From Phormidium tenue FACHB-1052 (GTDB lineage: Bacteria > Cyanobacteriota > Cyanobacteriia > Phormidesmidales > Phormidesmidaceae), in assembly GCF_014696675.1 (NCBI RefSeq), contig NZ_JACJQN010000016.1:89147-153146 (forward strand): DNA of 64,000 nt, written 5' to 3'. Both the position numbers and the translations under genes were made by a program. Numbering within the stretch: position 1 is the first letter of the stretch; every line of letters begins with the position of its first letter. This document shows positions 7,665 through 16,918 of this stretch, piece by piece. A model generated the notes under the pieces. That model saw only the letters and a program-made list of their open reading frames with translations. It ran no database searches and was not told where the DNA came from.

Positions 7665-10649
7665 ATGACCCAAACGTCGCTCTCGATTCAGCAAACCTTC
7701 CACTCTCTGGAACCGTTTGATCGGCTGCCTGCCGAGGCGTTACAGCAGCTCTTGCAAACCGCCCAGCCCCTCAGGTACCGCGTTGGTCAGCCGTTGCTGC
7801 GGCGGGAGGTATTGACCCAGCAGGTGATTGTGCTGCTAGAGGGGCAGGCCCGGCTGCTGGGTTACGACCCGCGCAGCCAGCAGCCGGTGACCCTAGGGCG
7901 CTTTAGCCGGGGCGAAATGCTGGGGGTGATCAGCTTAATTCGCGGGGTGCCCTGCGAAACGGTAATCGCCTCCAGCGAGGTGCTGGCCCTCACCCTGCCG
8001 TCGTACACATTTTTGAGTTTGCTCAACGAGTATCCAGAGTTTGGTGGGGAGGTGCGCGATCGCGTCTATGCGATCGAGGCCTTTGACCTAGTGGCCGAGC
8101 ATGCCAAAACCCATGCCCTCGATGTGGGCGATCTCAGGGCCAAGGCCCAGACCGTCTGTGACGAATCGGCGATCGTCACCCTGCCCACCGGTACCAACAA
8201 CCTGGCCCAGCTCGATCGCGCCCTGATCTGGGTGCTCAGCGGTGGCACGGTGCTCAACCTGCCCGTGGGCTCAACCCTGGCGCTCGATCGCCCCGTGGAG
8301 ATCCTCAGCCCCCAAGGGGCGCGGGTGCTGGGTATGACCCCGGCGGTGCTGGCCGAAACCCTGCCTGAACCTTCTGCGCTGGAGCCAGAGGCCGTTGCTC
8401 GATCGGTAGAGGTGCTGGATGTCAACAACATTCCCTACGCCACCGAGGCTGATCTAGTGCCCCGCGCCCAGCCGTCATCGACTCTAGAAAAATCGCCCAG
8501 TCGCAGCTACCCCTTCGCGCGGGGTCGGGGCGAGGTCGACGGGGCGCTGGCCTGCTTCGACATGCTCAGCCAGCAGTTCTCTATGCCCTTTCGCAAGGAC
8601 GTGATTCGCCGCATTTTGGCCAACCAGCACGAGCGTATGGGCCAGCTGTCGCTGCCGATCTGCGGCTCGGTGAGCGAGATGATGGGCCTTAAAACCCAGC
8701 TGGTGCGGGTGCCCGTCGGGGCCTTTGGTCGGCTCAACACCCCCTGCCTGATCCGCTGGCAGGAGAGCTTTGCGGTGCTCTACGAAACCAGCGAAAAAGC
8801 CTACATTTTGGGCGACCCTGAGGTGGGCGTGATTCGCCGCACCCCCGAGAGCTTTGCCGAGGCTTGGGGCGAGGGCGGCGAAGTGCTGTTGTTAGAACCC
8901 ACCCGCGAAACTCCCCAGCAAAAGTTTGGCCTTCAGTGGTTTTGGCCCTCAATTCAAAAGTACCGCTGGGTGCTGATTGAGGTGTTTGTGGCCTCGTTCT
9001 TTGTGCAGCTGTTTGGCCTGGCCAACCCGCTGATGGTGCAGATCATCATTGACCGGGTGATTGTGCAAAACAGCGTCGATACCCTGCAAGTGCTGGGCGT
9101 TTTCCTGGTGGTGGTGGCCATTTTTGAGGCCCTGCTCACCAGTTTGCGCACCTATCTGTTCGTCGATACTACCAACCGCATCGACATGGCCCTGGGGTCG
9201 GAGATTATCGACCACCTGTTTCGCCTGCCCCTGCGCTACTTTGACAAACGCCCTGTAGGCGAACTCTCCAGCCGCATTAACGAGCTTGAAAACATTCGCC
9301 AGTTTCTCACCGGCACGGCGCTGACGGTGGTGCTCGACGCGGTGTTCTCGGTGTTGTACATCGTGGTGATGTTCATCTACAGTTGGGTGCTGACCCTGGT
9401 CGCCCTGGCAACGATTCCGCTGTTTGTGCTGGTGACGGCGCTGTCTGCACCCATTGTGCGCAGGCAGCTGCGCATCAAGGCCGAGCGTAACGCCTCTACC
9501 CAGTCACTGCTTGTCGAGTCGCTGTCAGGTATTCAGACCGTCAAAGCGCAGAATATTGAGCTGCGCACCCGCTGGAAATGGCAGGAGCGCTACGCCGAGT
9601 ACGTTAGCGCTGGGTTTAACACAGTGCTCACCTCCACCACTGCCAACTCGGCCAGTAACTTTCTCAACAAGCTCTCGGCCCTGCTGGTGCTGTGGGTGGG
9701 GGCCTACCTAGTGCTGGAGGGGCAGCTCACCTTAGGTCAGCTGATCGCCTTTCGCATCATCTCGGGCTACGTGACTGCGCCGATTTTGCGCTTGGCCCAG
9801 CTGTGGCAAAACTTTCAGGAAACAGCCCTGTCCCTGGAGCGACTGTCTGACATCATCGACCATCCCCAGGAGACCGAGGCCGACGAGGCCAACCAGATCC
9901 CGATGCCTGAGATTGCCGGGCAGGTCACCTTCGAGAATGTGGCCTTTCGCTTTGCGCCCTCGGGGCCGCTGCAATTGGCCAGTGTCAGCCTGGAGTTTCC
10001 AGCAGGAATTTTCATCGGTGTGGTGGGCCAGAGTGGCTCGGGTAAGAGCACCCTGATGAAGCTGCTGCCGCGCCTCTACGAGCTAGAGTCGGGCCGCATT
10101 CTGATCGACCACTACGACATCAGCAAAGTCGAGCTGCACTCCCTACGGCGGCAGATCGGCATTGTGCCGCAAGACAGTCTGCTGTTTGAGGGCACCATTC
10201 AAGAGAACATCTCACTCACCAACCCCGACGCCGAGCCCAGCGTGATTATTGAAGCGGCAAAAATTGCCTGCTGCCACGACTTCATTATGGATTTGCCCCT
10301 GGGCTACAACACCCGCGTCGGCGAGCGGGGCTCGACCCTCTCGGGAGGGCAGCGGCAAAGAATTGCGATCGCCCGCACCATCCTCCAAAACCCCCGCCTG
10401 CTGATTCTCGACGAAGCCACCAGCGCCCTCGACTACGACACCGAGCACCAAGTCTCAATGAACCTCAAAGGCTGGGCCGAAGGCCGCACGGTGTTCTTCA
10501 TCACCCACCGGCTCAACACCATTCAGCAGGCCGATCAGATCTTGGTAATGGAGCAGGGCTCAGCGGTCGAGTTAGGTACCCACGCCGAACTGATGGAACT
10601 CCAGGGCCGCTATTTCACCCTCTACCAGCAGCAGCTCAGCGGCGTTTAA
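7665..10649 (+). CDS. type I secretion ABC exporter with N-terminal cNMP-type domain and degenerate C39 domain
   Basis: 994 residues, an inner-membrane HlyB-family exporter. Order: Crp/cNMP-type sensor domain (about 12-125); a linker; a C39-like domain (about 283-415); membrane domain (about 425-720); ATPase domain (about 750-990). The ATPase is intact: Walker A GQSGSGKST near 788, signature LSGGQ near 891, Walker B LLILDEATS near 911, H-loop THR near 946. In the C39 domain the catalytic Cys is Gly (VDGALACF) and the His position is Ser (QESFAVLY), so it probably docks substrate rather than cleaving it, as in HlyB. The HlyD adaptor gene follows; an outer TolC channel is not in the window. Confidence 0.9.
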   Translation: MTQTSLSIQQTFHSLEPFDRLPAEALQQLLQTAQPLRYRVGQPLLRREVLTQQVIVLLEGQARLLGYDPRSQQPVTLGRFSRGEMLGVISLIRGVPCETVIASSEVLALTLPSYTFLSLLNEYPEFGGEVRDRVYAIEAFDLVAEHAKTHALDVGDLRAKAQTVCDESAIVTLPTGTNNLAQLDRALIWVLSGGTVLNLPVGSTLALDRPVEILSPQGARVLGMTPAVLAETLPEPSALEPEAVARSVEVLDVNNIPYATEADLVPRAQPSSTLEKSPSRSYPFARGRGEVDGALACFDMLSQQFSMPFRKDVIRRILANQHERMGQLSLPICGSVSEMMGLKTQLVRVPVGAFGRLNTPCLIRWQESFAVLYETSEKAYILGDPEVGVIRRTPESFAEAWGEGGEVLLLEPTRETPQQKFGLQWFWPSIQKYRWVLIEVFVASFFVQLFGLANPLMVQIIIDRVIVQNSVDTLQVLGVFLVVVAIFEALLTSLRTYLFVDTTNRIDMALGSEIIDHLFRLPLRYFDKRPVGELSSRINELENIRQFLTGTALTVVLDAVFSVLYIVVMFIYSWVLTLVALATIPLFVLVTALSAPIVRRQLRIKAERNASTQSLLVESLSGIQTVKAQNIELRTRWKWQERYAEYVSAGFNTVLTSTTANSASNFLNKLSALLVLWVGAYLVLEGQLTLGQLIAFRIISGYVTAPILRLAQLWQNFQETALSLERLSDIIDHPQETEADEANQIPMPEIAGQVTFENVAFRFAPSGPLQLASVSLEFPAGIFIGVVGQSGSGKSTLMKLLPRLYELESGRILIDHYDISKVELHSLRRQIGIVPQDSLLFEGTIQENISLTNPDAEPSVIIEAAKIACCHDFIMDLPLGYNTRVGERGSTLSGGQRQRIAIARTILQNPRLLILDEATSALDYDTEHQVSMNLKGWAEGRTVFFITHRLNTIQQADQILVMEQGSAVELGTHAELMELQGRYFTLYQQQLSGV

Positions 10650-10776
10650 GCCATAAATTTTGAATGTTTAGTTTTTAGTTTTGAGTTAATCTCCGTTCTC
10701 TCAATTCAAAATTCAAAATTCAAACCTCAAAATTCAAAACTCTCCATCTCCCCTCACCCCCTACTCCCCCACTCCC
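10650..10776 (+). repeat. AT-rich tandem-like spacer (AATTCAAA repeats)
   Basis: The spacer between exporter and adaptor has four copies of a CAAAATTCAAA-like unit (about 10700-10741), preceded by its approximate complement TTTTGAATG..TTTTGAG (10658-10685), so it can fold back. A polypyrimidine stretch (10741-10775) follows up to the hlyD-like start. Such TTTTGAATTTTGAA elements are common low-complexity spacers in cyanobacteria. Confidence 0.5.
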
Positions 10777-12294
10777 ATGGTTCGCATCAACAGCATCCCC
10801 CCCACCCCCGGCCCCGACCCCAACGGCGATGCCGTGCTGGCCAACCAGCCCTCGCGGCAAAAGGTACAGTTCGACAAGCCGGTGATTTTGCGGCAGTCGC
10901 CTCGCTGGTCGCGAGCGGTGGTGTGGAGCCTGGTGGGGGTGACGACCTTTACTCTGGCCTGGGCCTGTTTGGCCAAGTTTGAGGAGGCCATACCGGCTCA
11001 GGGCAAGCTGGAGCCCAAGGGCATGGTGCAGCCGGTGCAGGCTCCGGTGGGCGGTGTGGTGCAGGAGGTGCTGGTCAGCGAGGGGCAAGCCGTGGAGGCC
11101 GGTGACCCCCTGCTGCGGTTTGACCCTGAAACCACCCAGGCCCAGCTCACCTCGTTGGAAACCATTCGCACCAAACTGCGAGAAGAGAACGCCTACTACA
11201 AATCGCAGCTAGCCGATGATCTCGATGCCAGCGCTCCGGTGGATATTGCCCCTGGCCTGGTGCAGCTGACCAGTAACCGCGCCGCCCTGGTGGCCGAAAA
11301 CGCCCTCTACCGCGCCCAGCTAGCGGGGGACGTGACCGGGGAAAGCTTGCCTATCGCCCAGCGCGATCGCCTGCGGGCCGCCACCGCCGAACTCAACTCG
11401 CGCCTTAGCATTGCCAACCTGGAGGTGGATCAGCTGCGTCGCCAGCTCACCCAGACCGAGGCCCAGCTGACTAATGCCCGCGATGCCCTGCGGGTCAACC
11501 AAAATATTCTCGATCGCATTCGACCGCTGTATGAGGCGGGGGGCTTGGGCGAAATTCAATACCTTCAGCAGGAACAGGAGGTGAACAACCGCCAGACCGA
11601 GGTCAACCGCCTGGTAGAAGAGGCCCAGCGGCTAGAGCTGGCGATCGCCCAGGCCCAGGAGCAGTTTCGCAACACCACCATCGCCTCCCAGGATGAGTTG
11701 CAGCAGCGCATCGCCGCCAACGACAACCAGATTGCCACCATCGACAGCCAGCTAACCAAAACCATTCTCGAAAACGACAATCGCCTGCAAGAGCTTGACA
11801 GCCAGATTGCCCAGCTCCAGCAAACCCTCACCTACCAAGAGCTGCGCGCCCCGGTGAGCGGCACCGTGTTTAACCTCAAGGCCAACCAGGCGGGCTACGT
11901 GGCCAACTCCACCGAGCCGATTCTCGAAATTGTGCCCAGCGATGCCCTGGTGGCGCGGGTGTTTATCACCAACCGCGACATTGGCTTTGTGCGCGAGGGC
12001 ATGGAGGTCGATGTGCGCATTGACTCGTTCCCCTACAGCGAGTTTGGCGATGTGAAGGGCACTCTGACCCAAATTGGCTCTGACGCGCTGCCCCCCGACC
12101 AGATCAACCCCAACTTTCGCTTTCCGGCAGAAATTACCCTGGGCGATCAGGTGATTGCGATCGACGGGCAACCCGTGAAGCTGCAATCGGGCATGTCGCT
12201 GAGCGCCAACATTAAGACCCGGCCCCGGCGGGTGATCACCATCTTCTCTGACCTGTTTGTGCGCAAAATCGACACGATGAAGACGGGCGGCTAG
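10777..12294 (+). CDS. HlyD-family membrane fusion protein of a type I secretion system
   Basis: 505 residues. One transmembrane helix (about 47-66), then a periplasmic part: half-lipoyl domain with GVVQEVLVSEGQ and GDPLLRFD (near 93-115), a long coiled coil (about 125-345) with a Q/N/L-rich heptad pattern, a second half-lipoyl domain with the conserved ELRAPVSGTVF, and a beta-barrel domain. It bridges the ABC exporter to an outer-membrane channel. The C-terminal end KTRPRRVITIFSDLF is the family's return to the membrane-proximal region. Encoded directly after its ABC partner, with no SD visible in the polypyrimidine leader. Confidence 0.92.
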   Translation: MVRINSIPPTPGPDPNGDAVLANQPSRQKVQFDKPVILRQSPRWSRAVVWSLVGVTTFTLAWACLAKFEEAIPAQGKLEPKGMVQPVQAPVGGVVQEVLVSEGQAVEAGDPLLRFDPETTQAQLTSLETIRTKLREENAYYKSQLADDLDASAPVDIAPGLVQLTSNRAALVAENALYRAQLAGDVTGESLPIAQRDRLRAATAELNSRLSIANLEVDQLRRQLTQTEAQLTNARDALRVNQNILDRIRPLYEAGGLGEIQYLQQEQEVNNRQTEVNRLVEEAQRLELAIAQAQEQFRNTTIASQDELQQRIAANDNQIATIDSQLTKTILENDNRLQELDSQIAQLQQTLTYQELRAPVSGTVFNLKANQAGYVANSTEPILEIVPSDALVARVFITNRDIGFVREGMEVDVRIDSFPYSEFGDVKGTLTQIGSDALPPDQINPNFRFPAEITLGDQVIAIDGQPVKLQSGMSLSANIKTRPRRVITIFSDLFVRKIDTMKTGG

Positions 12295-12514
12295 CAGCCA
12301 AGACAGGCTCACAGCTTTGAAAACTGCGGTGTGAGGTGTGGGGGGTGTGCTGCCCCCCTGCTTCTGCACTTTGAATCCTCCGTTCAGCCTAGCTTCCAAC
12401 GGTCAATTCTCCCCTCGACTGATGCATTCATAGAAAAAGCAGACTAAGTCATCCCGATTTGATAGAATAGCGTCTATGTAAAAAGTGCCGTTGCTTGATT
12501 GGGGAGGTTGTTCG

Positions 12515-13489
12515 TTGATTCATGCCACGCTGCACCAGCTTAAGGTTTTTGAAGCAACTGCCCGCCACGGCAGCTTTACCCGGGCCGCTGAAGAGCTCTA
12601 CCTGACCCAACCCACGGTGTCGATTCAGGTGAAGCAGCTAACCAAGGCGGTGGGGCTACCGCTGTTTGAGCAGATCGGCAAGCGCCTCTACCTCACCCAG
12701 GCAGGGCAAAAGCTGCTAGACACCTGCCAGGAAATTTTTGACGGCCTCGACCAGTTTGAGATGGCGGTGTCTGATCTAAAGGGGCTTAAGCAGGGTCAGC
12801 TGCGCCTGGCGGTGATCACCACGGCCAAATATTTTGTGCCTCGGCTGCTGGGGCCGTTTTGCCAGCGGTTCCCCGGCATTGATATCTCGCTAAAGGTGAC
12901 GAACCACCAGCAGCTTCAAGAGCGCATGGCCACTAACGACGACGATCTCTACATCATCAGCACGCCGCCCGAGCAGCCTGACCTCAAGATCTACCCCTTT
13001 CTCGAAAACCCCTTGGTGGTGCTGGGGCCACAGGATCATCCGCTGGTGGGCAAGGCGCGATCGCCCATCAGCGTCCTCGATGGCGAGCAGTTCATCATGC
13101 GCGAGCCGGGGTCGGGTACCCGCCACGCGGTGCAAAAGCTGTTTGCCGAGCACGACGTGAATGTGAAGGTGCGCCTGGAGCTGGGCAGCAATGAGGCGAT
13201 CAAGCAGGCGATCGCAGGGGGCTTGGGCATCTCGGTGCTGTCGCTGCACACCATTATTTCTGAGGGCACCCGGGGCGAGTTTGCCATCCTCGACGTTGAC
13301 CACTTCCCCATCGATCGCCACTGGTATGTGGCTCACCTGGCGGGTAAGCAGCTCTCGGTAGTCTCCCAGGCGTTTCTAAACTATCTGCTAGAAGAAAGCC
13401 ACACCCTAGTAGAACATCTGCTGCCGGGAATTAACCGGGCACCCGCTGCGATCGACCCCAAGGGCGCAGAGCTACTGACCAAGGTCTAG
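12515..13489 (+). CDS. LysR-family regulator, CmpR/CcmR/RbcR type
   Basis: 324 residues from TTG 12515, chosen because GGGGAGG lies eight bases upstream and the conserved HTH begins immediately (ATLHQLKVFEATARHGSFTRAA); the frame is open back to GTG 12485. The winged-helix HTH occupies about residues 5-65 and the periplasmic-binding-like effector domain about 90-300. The exact wording of the HTH (LTQPTVSIQVKQLTKAVGLPLFEQIGKRLYLT) groups it with the cyanobacterial regulators of inorganic-carbon uptake and Rubisco genes, which sense 2-phosphoglycolate, RuBP or 2-oxoglutarate. Which of the three it is cannot be told from sequence alone. Confidence 0.85.
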   Translation: MIHATLHQLKVFEATARHGSFTRAAEELYLTQPTVSIQVKQLTKAVGLPLFEQIGKRLYLTQAGQKLLDTCQEIFDGLDQFEMAVSDLKGLKQGQLRLAVITTAKYFVPRLLGPFCQRFPGIDISLKVTNHQQLQERMATNDDDLYIISTPPEQPDLKIYPFLENPLVVLGPQDHPLVGKARSPISVLDGEQFIMREPGSGTRHAVQKLFAEHDVNVKVRLELGSNEAIKQAIAGGLGISVLSLHTIISEGTRGEFAILDVDHFPIDRHWYVAHLAGKQLSVVSQAFLNYLLEESHTLVEHLLPGINRAPAAIDPKGAELLTKV

Positions 13490-13733
13490 CCAGAACAGGT
13501 GAGGCAACTTAAACCTCCTTCAAAAATAGATCTCGATCTTGGCTAACCAATAGACCCATTATCCTTTGTTGGGGATCTCCACTTTTCTATATTTCACCCT
13601 GAGTAGGGCTGGAATGTTTAATTGGCTAGTTGGCGCTCTACAGGCCACAAATATCCCGCTGATTCAGCCTTACAAAAGCTTTGGATGGGTTATGCGAGAT
13701 TGCGCTAGGTTGTGAACAACCCAGGAGTAAGCA

Positions 13734-14180
13734 ATGACAGACAAGACTTCTCCCAATCGAGGGCGTTGTAGATGTGGGCAGGTTCAATTTGAAGTAGATT
13801 CAGAGCCGCTGATCACGATGGCCTGCCACTGCACTGGCTGTCAGCAAATGACATCTAGCGCCTTTTCGCTGAGCGCTCTTTACCCCAGCGAAAGCTTCAA
13901 CATTACATCGGGTAGCCCGGTGATTGGCGGTCTGCACGGGGCTACCCGCCATTATTTCTGTGGCCACTGCATGAGCTGGCTGTTTACCCGGCCCGAAGGT
14001 CTAGATGACTTCGTTAATATCCGCGCTAGCCTTATGGAAGATGCTCAATCGTTCAGCCCGTTCATTGAAACCTATACTGACGAGAAACTACCCTGGGCGA
14101 CAACACCTGCCACCTATAGCTTCAGCAAATTTCCGCCACCAGAACAGTTTCCAGCGCTATTGGCAGAGTTTGCAAAGTGA
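13734..14180 (+). CDS. GFA/CENP-V domain zinc protein
   Basis: 148 residues. All cysteines of the glutathione-dependent formaldehyde-activating fold are present: C12-x-C14, C31-H-C33-x2-C36 and C76-x2-C79, which bind structural and catalytic zinc. The named activity is the joining of formaldehyde to glutathione, but most family members are uncharacterised, so only the fold should be trusted. AGGAG lies six bases before ATG 13734. Single gene, flanked by unrelated genes. Confidence 0.8.
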   Translation: MTDKTSPNRGRCRCGQVQFEVDSEPLITMACHCTGCQQMTSSAFSLSALYPSESFNITSGSPVIGGLHGATRHYFCGHCMSWLFTRPEGLDDFVNIRASLMEDAQSFSPFIETYTDEKLPWATTPATYSFSKFPPPEQFPALLAEFAK

Positions 14181-14221
14181 TGGGGCCGCCAAAAGCGAAT
14201 CTTGTGCTTCGAAGGTAGGGG

Positions 14222-15022
14222 TTAGCTCGGTAGGCGCAGCGCTACCGTGTAGGACGGGCGCTGAGATTTTTCTCGCTGGGTTTTGACTAGGCGAAAATCT
14301 TGATCAATATACAAATTGTCTAGCTGAGGTCGAGCCTTAGAAATCTGTTGGTACTGCTTGGCGGTAACGCGGGTAGTGCTCCGGCTGGGTATCGAAGTTT
14401 GTCGCTGAGATTCGGGCTGCTTTTGATATTTGTCTACCGCTTGCTCAAACCAGTTTTGAGCGGTTTCAGCACTGAAGGAACGGGAGCCAATGCGCAAAAC
14501 CTGCTGAATGCAGACATTCTGGATTTCCCAATATTGATCACCCGATCGCCCTGGCATTAACGGCTGATTGGGTTTGGCTGGGGTTTGAGATTGGACAGCA
14601 TAGCTCTGCATAATCATCAAATCGTAGCTGAGTAACCAGCGCGAAACCCAGCTCAAAATTGGGGCTTTGCGGCCTGGTTTGTAGCGGGCTAAGTTGGCAT
14701 AAAAGCCGTGATCACTAAAGATTTGGTAAGACTCATGGAGCACGCGCCCTGGCAAAATATCTTGAAAGGGATTAGTAGACCAAACTGAATGCCAAACCCC
14801 TTTGAGCAGCGGAATTTGTTGATGCAAATCAGGGGTGGGATTTCGCTTTTCTAACTCGTTGAAGAGGGGCATGAGAGTCTGGTTGGCAAACCGAACTTTT
14901 TTAGCCATTGGCTCTGCCTCACGCTCGTCTACCTGTTTGATTAGGCTGGTTTTTAGGGTGGCGGTGCTGGCTTTGGCTAGGGCAGCGGGCTCGAATGGGG
15001 TATCTAATACAACAGAGTCCAT
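14222..15022 (-). CDS. plastid-lipid-associated protein/fibrillin-like protein
   Basis: 266 residues from ATG 15022 (GGAAA upstream); an upstream TTG at 15070 would add 16 residues. The block LMPLFNELEKRNPTPDLHQQ followed by LLKGVWHSVWST is the PAP/fibrillin signature (L-x-LE-x-NPTP ... LL-G-W-x-YST). Fibrillins coat plastoglobules or thylakoid edges and bind lipids and quinones; cyanobacteria have soluble homologues. The C-terminal half is basic and glutamine-rich and does not match the usual lipocalin end. Assignment rests on the N-terminal half. Confidence 0.55.
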   Translation of the reverse strand: MDSVVLDTPFEPAALAKASTATLKTSLIKQVDEREAEPMAKKVRFANQTLMPLFNELEKRNPTPDLHQQIPLLKGVWHSVWSTNPFQDILPGRVLHESYQIFSDHGFYANLARYKPGRKAPILSWVSRWLLSYDLMIMQSYAVQSQTPAKPNQPLMPGRSGDQYWEIQNVCIQQVLRIGSRSFSAETAQNWFEQAVDKYQKQPESQRQTSIPSRSTTRVTAKQYQQISKARPQLDNLYIDQDFRLVKTQREKSQRPSYTVALRLPS

Positions 15023-15098
15023 ATCCAATTCGGTTTCCAAACAGTGAGTGTTAGGTATGGCGATCGCCAATCAAGGCCGATCCTTCACCACTTCATTG

Positions 15099-15872
15099 CT
15101 AAGCAAAGGCTGAATCGCCCAGGGAGGGGGGCACATCCTGCCACCGACCGTTGCCTACCGCCCGCACCGCTTCTTTGAGGCTGACATCTCCTGTGTAGAG
15201 GGCGCGGCCCACAATGACGCCGGTGACTCCCTGACTCTCTAGGGCCAGCAGACTGAGCAGATCGCGCAGGGCACCGACGCCGCCAGAGGCGATCACCGGC
15301 ATGGACACGGCCTCGGCCATGGCCCGCATGGCGGCAATATTTGGCCCTTGCAGGGTGCCGTCGCGCTGGATATCGGTATAGATCACCGCCGCTGCGCCGC
15401 GCTGCTCCATTTGCTGGGCGAGGGCGATCGCCTCAACCTCCGACGTTTCGAGCCAGCCGCGCGTCGCCACTTTGCCGTCGCGGGCGTCGATGCCAACGAT
15501 GATCTGGCCAGGGAATTCGCTGGCTAGATCGCTGACCAGCTCAGGGTTCTCGATCGCAGCCGTCCCCAAAATGGCGTAGCGCACCCCCAGAGAGAAGAGA
15601 TCGGTGACGCGGGCGCGATCGCGCAGTCCGCCCCCCACTTCGATGGGAATATCTACCGCTTTGGCAATGGCCGCGATCGCCAGCCAGTTCTCGGGTTTAC
15701 CTGATTTAGCCCCATCGAGATCCACCAAGTGTAGCCGCGTGGCCCCTTGATCTACCCACTGCCGCGCTACCTCCACCGGGTTGTCGTTAAACACCTCGGT
15801 TTGGGCGTAGTCGCCCTGGTACAGCCGCACACAGCGACCGTCAATCAAATCAATAGCGGGAATAACTTCCAT
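15099..15872 (-). CDS. hisA: ProFAR isomerase, histidine biosynthesis
   Basis: 257 residues, TIM barrel. Catalyses the Amadori isomerisation of ProFAR to PRFAR in histidine synthesis. The catalytic Asp D8 (PAIDLIDG) and the second Asp in [14 protein letters not shown] are present, as are the phosphate-binding glycines IEVGGGLR and VIASGGVG. Start ATG 15872. It is transcribed divergently from fabI across 127 bases; hisZ lies elsewhere in the window, so histidine genes are scattered. Confidence 0.96.
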   Translation of the reverse strand: MEVIPAIDLIDGRCVRLYQGDYAQTEVFNDNPVEVARQWVDQGATRLHLVDLDGAKSGKPENWLAIAAIAKAVDIPIEVGGGLRDRARVTDLFSLGVRYAILGTAAIENPELVSDLASEFPGQIIVGIDARDGKVATRGWLETSEVEAIALAQQMEQRGAAAVIYTDIQRDGTLQGPNIAAMRAMAEAVSMPVIASGGVGALRDLLSLLALESQGVTGVIVGRALYTGDVSLKEAVRAVGNGRWQDVPPSLGDSAFA

Positions 15873-15999
15873 GGGTAGCGGAGACGTAAACGTTCAGCAG
15901 AATAGCCTATTCATTCTATCGGGCTATACCCTATTCACCGGCCCCAAATTCCCGTAGACTCCTAAATGCGAATCACCACCGCCCAAACGTAACGACACC

Positions 16000-16776
16000 A
16001 TGCTAGACCTGACTGGTAAAAACGCCCTGGTAACGGGCATTGCCAACAATAAATCGATTGCCTGGGGCATTGCCCAACAGCTGCACAAAGCCGGGGCCAA
16101 CCTGGGCATCACCTACCTGCCCGACGAAAGAGGCCGGATGGAAGGTAAGGTCAAAGACCTGGTTGACCCCCTCAATCCCAGTCTGTTTTTGCCCTGCAAC
16201 GTGCAGGATGAAGCCCAGGTCGAGCAGGTCTTCAGCACCATTGGCGAAAAGTGGGGCAAGCTCGATATTCTGATTCACTGCCTAGCTTTCGCCAACCGCG
16301 ATGACCTGACGGGTGACTTCAGCAACACGTCTAAAGCAGGCTTTCAGCTAGCGCTGGATGTCAGCGCCTACTCGTTAATTACCCTGGCGCGCGGGGCTAA
16401 AGCGCTCATGACCGATGGTGGCAGCATCGTCACCCTCACCTACCTGGGCGGCGCGCGGGTGGTGCCCAACTACAACGTGATGGGTATTGCGAAAGCGGCG
16501 CTAGAAATGAACGTGCGCTACTTAGCCTCTGAGCTTGGCCCCAACAATATTCGCGTCAACGGCATTTCCGCTGGCCCCATTCGCACCCTGGCGTCGTCAG
16601 CGGTGGGCGGCATTCTCGATATGATTCACCACGTCGAAGAAATTGCTCCCCTGCGCCGCACCGTGACGCAGACCGAAGTAGGTAACACAGCGGCATTTCT
16701 GTGCAGCGACCTATCGACGGGCATGACTGGGCAAATTCTTTATGTCGATTCTGGCTACTGCATCATGGGCATGTAG
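16000..16776 (+). CDS. fabI: enoyl-[acyl-carrier-protein] reductase (NADH)
   Basis: 258 residues, short-chain dehydrogenase fold. Performs the last reduction of each fatty-acid elongation cycle. The FabI-type cofactor loop VTGIANNKSIAWGIA, the active-site tyrosines in TYLGG and PNYNVMGIAK (Y-x6-K arrangement) and the end ILYVDSGYCIMGM are all standard. The start at 16000 follows AACGACACC. The gene appears monocistronic and is followed by a long inverted repeat. Confidence 0.96.
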   Translation: MLDLTGKNALVTGIANNKSIAWGIAQQLHKAGANLGITYLPDERGRMEGKVKDLVDPLNPSLFLPCNVQDEAQVEQVFSTIGEKWGKLDILIHCLAFANRDDLTGDFSNTSKAGFQLALDVSAYSLITLARGAKALMTDGGSIVTLTYLGGARVVPNYNVMGIAKAALEMNVRYLASELGPNNIRVNGISAGPIRTLASSAVGGILDMIHHVEEIAPLRRTVTQTEVGNTAAFLCSDLSTGMTGQILYVDSGYCIMGM

Positions 16777-16785
16777 GGGTAAGCG

Positions 16786-16846
16786 CAGATCCCAGGGTTG
16801 CATGACAGGTAGACCCTGGATAAGGCCAAAAGAACCCTGGGATCTG
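16786..16846. repeat. 14-bp perfect inverted repeat downstream of fabI
   Basis: CAGATCCCAGGGTT at 16786-16799 is repeated inverted at 16833-16846, with a 33-base spacer that itself contains ACCCTGG. There is no T-run, so this is not a standard terminator; it may stabilise or process the fabI 3' end. Confidence 0.6.
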
Positions 16847-16918
16847 GCTGCTGAAGATGGCTGAGTCCAAGCTAGCTAGAATAGAGCCTGGAATTGCAGG
16901 AAATAACTCGACGGCAGT

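Noticed and set aside
11752..12399. 215-residue minus-strand frame antisense to the HlyD-family gene
   Set aside because: No domain, and the forward frame has clear HlyD motifs throughout.
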